From the NCBI GenBank assembly GCA_026400935.1, contig JAPLNX010000526.1, forward strand, positions 1 through 50,336: 50,336 nt of DNA, in the 5' to 3' direction. Shown here piece after piece: positions 45,355 through 50,336 of this stretch; position 1 is the stretch's first letter, and every line of letters begins with the position of its first letter. Made by a program: the position numbers and the translations under genes. A model generated the notes under the pieces. That model was not told where the DNA came from. It made no database searches and was given only the letters and a program-made list of their open reading frames with translations. This stretch comes from Planctomycetia bacterium. GTDB taxonomy: Bacteria > Planctomycetota > Planctomycetia > Planctomycetales > Planctomycetaceae.

Positions 45355-47109
45355 CTACGGAGTAGGCGCGGTGGCTCCCCTCCGCAGAACGGCGAGCCAG
45401 TTCTCACGCGATCCGACACACGGAGCGTTGATCAATTCTCGATCGCTGTTTGCGACAATGTCGCCCGGAAGTAAATCCGCTTTGCGGCAAAAGAAGAGTT
45501 CGCCCTCTATGTGAACATTCGAGTTACTTCGTGCGTCGGCTATCGCAACCAACTGAATCCGACTAGCTCGCAGAATTGGAGACTGCATCAAGAGTTCGTC
45601 CAATTGAAACTGATGCAGCACCGGCGCGACTGCGATCGTAGATCCTTCCGGAACGGTTGCCGCGACTTCAGTGAGAAGAGTACGAGTGAGGCTGTCGCTC
45701 CAATAAGTCCGCTCAAACCCAAACCGATCGGCACCGTTCATTCCACCGACCAGCAAGTTGTAATAACTGAGCTGACAAGGATGCGTCATCACCAATCCGA
45801 TTCCTTGAGCGGCTATGAAGAGGACGGCCGCAGTGCCACGAATACTGCGGTTGGCCAACGCAGGGAACCGACCTTCGTGAGTCTTTTGCTCAAACCAACT
45901 CCAAGCGAAATCGGCTCCACGTCCGACGAACACCGCCCATAACGGATAGCTCATCAAGAACAGTCGCTCGCCGTCATAAACGGCGACTCCGGGTAGTGCG
46001 AACAAAACAAGCGGGAAAAACGTCGCGGCGAGAATCAACTGCTCACGCGGTTTTCGCCAAGTTGGAACGTGTCCGAAGAGGCCGAGCACTCCTAAGAGAT
46101 GCAGTCCCACCGGAACCGTTACCGCGAACATCACGAATGGATAATGCCACGGTACTACTTTGTCCGACCAGACTTGACCGAGATAGAAACAATGCAACTC
46201 CGCGCGGCTTGTCGTCCGAGCGAAGTACTCGCGGAGGTTGTGGAGCGGATCGAGCCACAACCACGGCCAACCAATAAAGAAGACGAACAATCCAGTCACA
46301 CCAAAAATCAACAGCGGCCAAACCGCGCGATGACGCCAGTGCCACAACGCCCACGCTCCGACAACAGGCGGAATCAGGATCGCTTGAATCTTTGACAACA
46401 GCACGAGTCCGAATAGCACGCCCGTTAGAAAGGCAATTGAAAACGGGACTTTTTGTGAAACAGCATTCGAACGATGTACCGCTGCAAACTGATTCTTTGC
46501 GTTATTTTTTGTGGCACAACAATGTTGGCTCCAAAAGTGGGCGATCGTCAGGATCGTTAGCGAGTACGTGCCATTCAGAAATGTTTCCAAAGAGGCCAAG
46601 TGCGCGTGACTGAAAACTCGCGGCATGAGCACTAACGCTGTCGCGGCGACGACTCCCGCCAATTGACCGTACCACTTGGTCGCAAAGGCTCCGATCAAAA
46701 ACACGGTCAAAGCAAATGCACTCGCCGAACCGAAGCGCGCACAGTCGGTCACAAACAGTGTCGGATGATCGGCTGGCGGGAACAACCATCTCATCAAGTC
46801 ATGCCAGATTCCCAACCAGACTCGACCCAGCGGTGGGTGATCCGGATTGTATTTCGACTCCGGTCCAAAAACTTCTCGCACGCTGTCAGGGTGCAGCAAC
46901 GCCACGTGGTATTCGCGGATCGCGTTCCATTGATAAACCCCCATTTGCACATTGAACGATTCATCAAGCGTGACTCCCGGCCCTTCCATCAGTCGGGGGT
47001 AATCTCCCGCCGCATCAATCGTCAGACCAACCGAGGCAAACGCGATCAACGCCACAATCAGCGGGCCAATGAATATCCGCCATGTCGGTTTTTGTTCTGA
47101 GTTGCTCAT
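45355..47109 (-). CDS. Polytopic glycosyltransferase (GT39/PMT-like)
   Basis: 584-residue integral membrane protein with about ten to eleven helices. A large loop follows the first helix and contains GVTLDESFNVQMGVY and YNPDHPPLGRVWLGIWHDL; the DE and the DHPP stretch are typical of dolichyl/polyprenyl-phosphate-sugar transferases (ArnT/PMT/GT39 class). A soluble C-terminal part follows (about 480-584). Likely role: transfer of a lipid-linked sugar to an envelope acceptor. It stands alone and diverges from the M32 peptidase gene. Confidence 0.85.
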   Translation of the reverse strand: MSNSEQKPTWRIFIGPLIVALIAFASVGLTIDAAGDYPRLMEGPGVTLDESFNVQMGVYQWNAIREYHVALLHPDSVREVFGPESKYNPDHPPLGRVWLGIWHDLMRWLFPPADHPTLFVTDCARFGSASAFALTVFLIGAFATKWYGQLAGVVAATALVLMPRVFSHAHLASLETFLNGTYSLTILTIAHFWSQHCCATKNNAKNQFAAVHRSNAVSQKVPFSIAFLTGVLFGLVLLSKIQAILIPPVVGAWALWHWRHRAVWPLLIFGVTGLFVFFIGWPWLWLDPLHNLREYFARTTSRAELHCFYLGQVWSDKVVPWHYPFVMFAVTVPVGLHLLGVLGLFGHVPTWRKPREQLILAATFFPLVLFALPGVAVYDGERLFLMSYPLWAVFVGRGADFAWSWFEQKTHEGRFPALANRSIRGTAAVLFIAAQGIGLVMTHPCQLSYYNLLVGGMNGADRFGFERTYWSDSLTRTLLTEVAATVPEGSTIAVAPVLHQFQLDELLMQSPILRASRIQLVAIADARSNSNVHIEGELFFCRKADLLPGDIVANSDRELINAPCVGSRENWLAVLRRGATAPTP

Positions 47110-47433
47110 GCTCGTTCCAATGATTTCTGTCGGAGGCCGAGTCTATGGTTGAACAACAACGCTCCGCCACTTCGGCGTCACGGGGCACTTGATACCGCTC
47201 ACGTTAAACCGATCACGGTTCAGCAATCGTCCAAACATCTCGTTCAGGGCCGCGAACTTTATCGCACGACAGTCCAGCGGGTGGTTCAATTCGAGACCTC
47301 TCATGCACGTGTCTTGCCAATGTGTCGTTCGACAGTGTCACTCAATCTCACCGAGCCTTATTCTTTCGGGAACAATCGGAACCAATTACGTTGCCCCGAA
47401 GTTCGTCCTTCCCAAATCGAACGGAGTCGAGAG
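47110..47433. other. Divergent intergenic region before the carboxypeptidase gene
   Basis: The frame of the peptidase is open back to 47149 but that stretch shows no family similarity. The ribosome site GGAG lies at 47423-47426, pointing to the ATG at 47434. No repeat or strong promoter consensus was recognised. Confidence 0.5.
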
Positions 47434-48954
47434 ATGCCAAATGTTGAGACGAAATACCGCGAATTACTGAGCCTCTTACGTGAGGCCGCGTTACTGGGTT
47501 CGTGTGCGAGCGTCCTAGGTTGGGATGAACAGACCAACCTGCCATCGGCCGGCAGTCAGCATCGCGCGGAACAGCTGGGATTGCTTGCTGGAATGACTCA
47601 TGAACGATCGACGTCACCTCGCATTGGCGAGCTGTTGTCGGAACTCGAGCAGTGCGGGACGCTCGGGGATTTCGATTCGCCAATGGCAGTGAATGTTCGC
47701 GAAGCGCGTCATGCTTACGATCGATCGACCAAGTTGCCTCGTAAGCTGGTTGAAGAACTCTCGCAGACAACAGCGCTGGCTCAACATGCGTGGGTATCCG
47801 CGCGGAAGAAATCTGATTTTGCTGAGTTCTTGCCCTGGTTCGAAAAAGTCGTGCTTCTCAAACGACAGCAGGCCGAAGCGATCGGATTCGGTGATGGCGT
47901 CCCTTATGACGCACTCTTGGATGAATTTGAACCGGGTGCCTCGACCATCGAAATTGCGGCCGCCTTTCAACCACTTCGAGATGAGTTGGTCAAACTGGTC
48001 GCCGCGATCAAAGGGAGTTCGCGTCAGCCGGAGGCCAATATTCTCAAGCGGCGGTTCCCGATCGAAGCTCAAAGAAAGTTTGCTGAAGAGGCGGCTCGCA
48101 AAATTGGCTTTGATTTCGAAGCTGGTCGGCTCGATATCGCCGCACACCCCTTTTGCAGCGGCTTAGGTCCAGGCGATTGCCGATTGACGACACGCTACAA
48201 CGAACAGCATTTTCCCGGCGCGTTCTTCGGCACGATGCACGAAGCGGGGCACGGGATGTATGAGCAAGGGGTCGATAAAGCCGCGTTTGGTTCCCCGATG
48301 GGCGAAACTGTCTCACTCGGCATTCACGAATCGCAATCACGCTTGTGGGAAAATTTTGTGGGACGGAGTCGTCCGTTTTGGCAGCACTTCTTTGGCCTCG
48401 CTCAGCGAACGTTCTCTGACTCACTGAGCGACGTCAGCTTCGATGCTTGGTATGCGGCGATCAACGACGTTCGTCCGTCGTTCATTCGTGTCGAAGCGGA
48501 CGAGGTGACTTACAACCTCCACATCATGCTCCGCTTTGAGTTGGAACAGCCGCTGATTTCCGGTGATCTCAAACCCGCCGATGTTCCGCAGGCGTGGAAT
48601 GAATCCTTCACACGCTACTTCGGAATCACTCCTCCTGATGCGGCTCGCGGTTGCCTGCAAGACATTCACTGGAGCGCCGGGCTGATCGGCTACTTCCCGA
48701 CTTACTCGCTCGGCAACATGTACGCCGCGCAGTTTTTCGTCGCCGCCCAACGAGACCTCGGCGACCTTTCGACGTCATTCGCCAACGGCAACTTCCAACC
48801 GCTGCTCGATTGGCTCCGCACGAACATCCACCGCCGAGGCAAACAACTCCGAGCCAACAGCTTGGTCCAAACCATCACCGGCCAACCACTCACTCACCAA
48901 CCGCTCGTCAATCACCTGCACCACAAGTTCGACGAGCTTTATGGGCTGAAGTAA
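47434..48954 (+). CDS. M32-family (Taq-type) metallocarboxypeptidase
   Basis: 506-residue cytoplasmic zinc carboxypeptidase with broad specificity. The zinc motif is HEAGH (269-273, in TMHEAGHGMYEQG), with a downstream Glu in HESQSRLWEN (about 299) as third ligand, and IRVEADEVTYNLHIMLRFELE, a family signature. It begins with VETKYRELLSLLREAALLGS and has the normal length of about 500. The start at 47434 has GGAG 7 bases upstream. No operon partner is evident. Confidence 0.95.
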   Translation: MPNVETKYRELLSLLREAALLGSCASVLGWDEQTNLPSAGSQHRAEQLGLLAGMTHERSTSPRIGELLSELEQCGTLGDFDSPMAVNVREARHAYDRSTKLPRKLVEELSQTTALAQHAWVSARKKSDFAEFLPWFEKVVLLKRQQAEAIGFGDGVPYDALLDEFEPGASTIEIAAAFQPLRDELVKLVAAIKGSSRQPEANILKRRFPIEAQRKFAEEAARKIGFDFEAGRLDIAAHPFCSGLGPGDCRLTTRYNEQHFPGAFFGTMHEAGHGMYEQGVDKAAFGSPMGETVSLGIHESQSRLWENFVGRSRPFWQHFFGLAQRTFSDSLSDVSFDAWYAAINDVRPSFIRVEADEVTYNLHIMLRFELEQPLISGDLKPADVPQAWNESFTRYFGITPPDAARGCLQDIHWSAGLIGYFPTYSLGNMYAAQFFVAAQRDLGDLSTSFANGNFQPLLDWLRTNIHRRGKQLRANSLVQTITGQPLTHQPLVNHLHHKFDELYGLK

Positions 48955-49012
48955 CCGAAGAACGGTCGCGATTGGTCTTGTTGCTTGTTGTGACCTGTCG
49001 TCTCTTGTTGTG

Positions 49013-49132
49013 ACCGGTCTCCTGACCGAGTCACACGAATCGACCGCAGGTCTCCCCGATCGTCCAAGCGACTCCGAGAGTGCGTTCACGGAGACCTTCG
49101 GTCAACAGCCCTGGCTCGGTCAGGAGACCGGC
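49013..49132. repeat. Long nested inverted repeat next to the der remnant
   Basis: 120-bp element. The outer arms ACCGGTCTCCTGACCGAG and CTCGGTCAGGAGACCGGC are inverse, differing only in the first base. Inner arms GACCGCAGGTCTCC (49042-49055) and GGAGACCTTCGGTC (49090-49103) are inverse with one mismatch. It begins exactly where similarity to the der GTPase stops, so it may have interrupted that gene. Confidence 0.85.
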
Positions 49133-49410
49133 CAGAACAAAGCCATCATCCACAAGCAGAATCAGGTCTGCCGTGTCGATGCCGATTTGAATCTGCCGTT
49201 CGATGTTTTCCAAGAGGTCATCGCGATCAACGATCGCCGATGCCCTCCGTATCGACCAACTCGAAGTAGCGATCCCCTTCTTGCACCAAATAGGTGACGC
49301 GGTCGCGAGTCACACCAGGGGTCGGATCAACGACCAACACTCGTTTGTGGGCGAACTAATTGAGAATCGAACTTTTGCCGACCAATGATAGCCACTTGAG
49401 AAACAGGCAT
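49133..49410 (-). pseudogene. der: Decayed N-terminal part of Der/EngA ribosome-assembly GTPase
   Basis: Read on the minus strand from an ATG at 49410: MPVSQVAIIGR, then a gap where PNV should be, then GKSSILN, a TAG stop, FAHKRVLVVDPTPGVTRDRV, YFELVDTEGIG, a one-base insertion, and VDRDDLLENIERQIQIGIDT followed by ADLILLVD. This is clearly the first GTPase domain of Der: P-loop, G2 TRDR, G3 D-T-x-G. Lesions are an apparent 11-base deletion in the P-loop between GTCGG repeats, a nonsense codon (probably a Trp), a frameshift, and loss of everything after about 85 codons. An intact copy should exist elsewhere, since Der is normally essential. Confidence 0.82.
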
Positions 49411-49787
49411 GGGCGGAAATCACTCAATCAGGACGCGCAGAAAAACCGACTTGCCGAACGGGCCAGCGTCAGTCCCCGGACATCGTCAGCCCCGACCTCA
49501 AAACTCCCAGGATCGCGGACACGACTGTCTATTGGCAAAACGGAGCGCAGGCGAGCCGCCGTTGACCAACCCATTTTTTTTTTCGAGCTGGCCGTTGGCA
49601 CCCATAAGGCAGAATCGCCAGACTGCTATTCTCGTTGAGTGGCAGCTTTCTCTGCAAATCTCCTGGCCTATCGCCCTAATCTTTTTCAAAAACTGGGCTC
49701 TCTATTGTTTATTGTTTGGTTGGCACATCAACAAAAGGCTTGCGACCACAAACTATGTCTTCGCCCCATATTATTTAGGAGGCAATC
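49411..49787. other. Intergenic stretch with AT-rich leader
   Basis: No gene was recognised. A run of ten T lies at about 49574-49583. The last 100 bases are clearly AT-rich compared with the rest of the window and end in AGGAGG at 49777-49782. They likely contain the promoter of the next gene, though no consensus pair with normal spacing was found. Confidence 0.55.
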
Positions 49788-50216
49788 ATGGCGTTAAAAT
49801 CTCGCGAAGAATGGATCGAGTATTACGACGGGCGTGCGACTATTCTCACGGGGGTAGGACTACCTCCGAAAGGTGGGGCACGTTTTCTACCAGTGTTAAA
49901 AACGTGCTCAAAGGCGCATCAACTCGCTTTGTGGGACAGGAACAACTTGAGGGAGTACGCTGGAAATGAGGAACTAGCTCAAGCCGAGCACTATCTTTTC
50001 GCTAGGCTACTGACGGTGTTGGGTGGTCCCCTCCTTGCTGTTCCCGGGCTTATTGCGACGGTCGGTTACGACGTGCTGAAGTTTATCGCATACCGTGCCG
50101 GTGGTAATAAGGCATTGCAAGCAATCAGCCACTTGACTGGCGGTAAAGGAAGAACAACACCCTCCTCCCCAGCACAGATCAAGGCTGGAGGCGATGGCCA
50201 GGGCCAGCGCGCATAA
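49788..50216 (+). CDS. Small membrane-associated protein, unrecognised
   Basis: 142-residue protein. It has a strong ribosome site (AGGAGG, 5 bases before the ATG). The first 65 residues are soluble-looking and charged (SREEWIEYYDGRATILTGVG). One or two hydrophobic segments follow at about 69-98 (LFARLLTVLGGPLLAVPGLI onward), and the tail is rich in Gly, Ser and Pro (GGKGRTTPSSPAQIK). No family was recognised. The AT-rich leader and isolated position behind a decayed gene and a repeat could mean recent arrival by transfer, but this is weak evidence. Confidence 0.7.
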   Translation: MALKSREEWIEYYDGRATILTGVGLPPKGGARFLPVLKTCSKAHQLALWDRNNLREYAGNEELAQAEHYLFARLLTVLGGPLLAVPGLIATVGYDVLKFIAYRAGGNKALQAISHLTGGKGRTTPSSPAQIKAGGDGQGQRA

Positions 50217-50336
50217 CTGGGTAATCTAGGGCGACTTGCGCTCTTTCTGTTTGTATGGTATCTCTGTCTCCTGGAATATGTCTGCGTGAGTTCTCTGGTC
50301 GTGTGACTATGGGCTGGAGCGCAGGAGTCCAGACCA

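Noticed and set aside
45345-45375. CCTGCACTACGGAGTAGGCG near the end of the glycosyltransferase gene as another family A copy
   Set aside because: Only about ten bases match the inner arm and no end hairpin is present; this is probably chance.

Overview
The window reads as chromosome of a planctomycete (Planctomycetota, probably order Planctomycetales). Several families typical of that phylum occur together: a ThuA/PVC-type dehydrogenase/cytochrome c fusion, a DUF1559 pilin-like protein with an H-X9-DG tail, a DUF1080 protein, a large cell-surface cadherin/RTX protein with an LEPR-XLL-like N-terminus, and a BatA-type von Willebrand membrane protein. Genes are moderately GC-rich, Shine-Dalgarno sites are variable, and short operons alternate in direction. 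No rRNA, tRNA, CRISPR array or intact insertion sequence was seen.

Layout. 1-7469 (minus): a GntR-led operon encoding a YtrA-type regulator, an ABC ATPase, a six-helix membrane protein and two very large paralogous membrane proteins with PEGA-like and HEAT-like parts. The second paralogue is frameshifted and runs off the left edge. 7798-9235: an exopolysaccharide sugar transferase, then the decayed remnant of a DnaB/RecA-fold ATPase gene. 9236-16403 (plus): the 1501-residue ThuA/discoidin/propeller/HEAT/cytochrome protein, a short MnmE-like GTPase and purA. 16474-18457 (minus): two small membrane proteins and dapB. 18972-25052 (plus): the giant surface protein, a 66-residue protein and an OleA-type thiolase. 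25259-30418: a broken sulfite-oxidase-family gene facing a tungstate uptake operon (tupB-tupC-tupA) with a pilin-like gene and a ModE-like regulator upstream. 30666-34734: a giant TPR protein and an FHA protein. 34797-37879 (minus): a tightly overlapped four-gene operon (glutaredoxin-like, DUF2064 transferase, response regulator, RlmI-like methyltransferase). 38190-45282 (plus): a DUF1080 protein, a TIM-barrel isomerase, a GH43-like propeller, a BatA/VWA protein, an SGNH hydrolase and a STAS protein. 45355-48954: a membrane glycosyltransferase diverging from an M32 carboxypeptidase. 49013-50216: a decayed der (EngA) GTPase start abutting a long inverted repeat, then an unrecognised small membrane protein gene.

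The most unusual signal is a set of dispersed palindromic elements, at least three families, each about 55-135 bp. They lie not only between genes but also inside reading frames without breaking them: twice in the 929-residue PEGA/HEAT protein, twice in the 1501-residue protein and once in the TPR protein. This resembles the Rickettsia palindromic elements in behaviour. A second theme is gene decay: four genes (PEGA/HEAT paralogue, DnaB-like, sulfite oxidase, der) carry visible lesions. All functions are assigned by reading motifs; no database search was possible.
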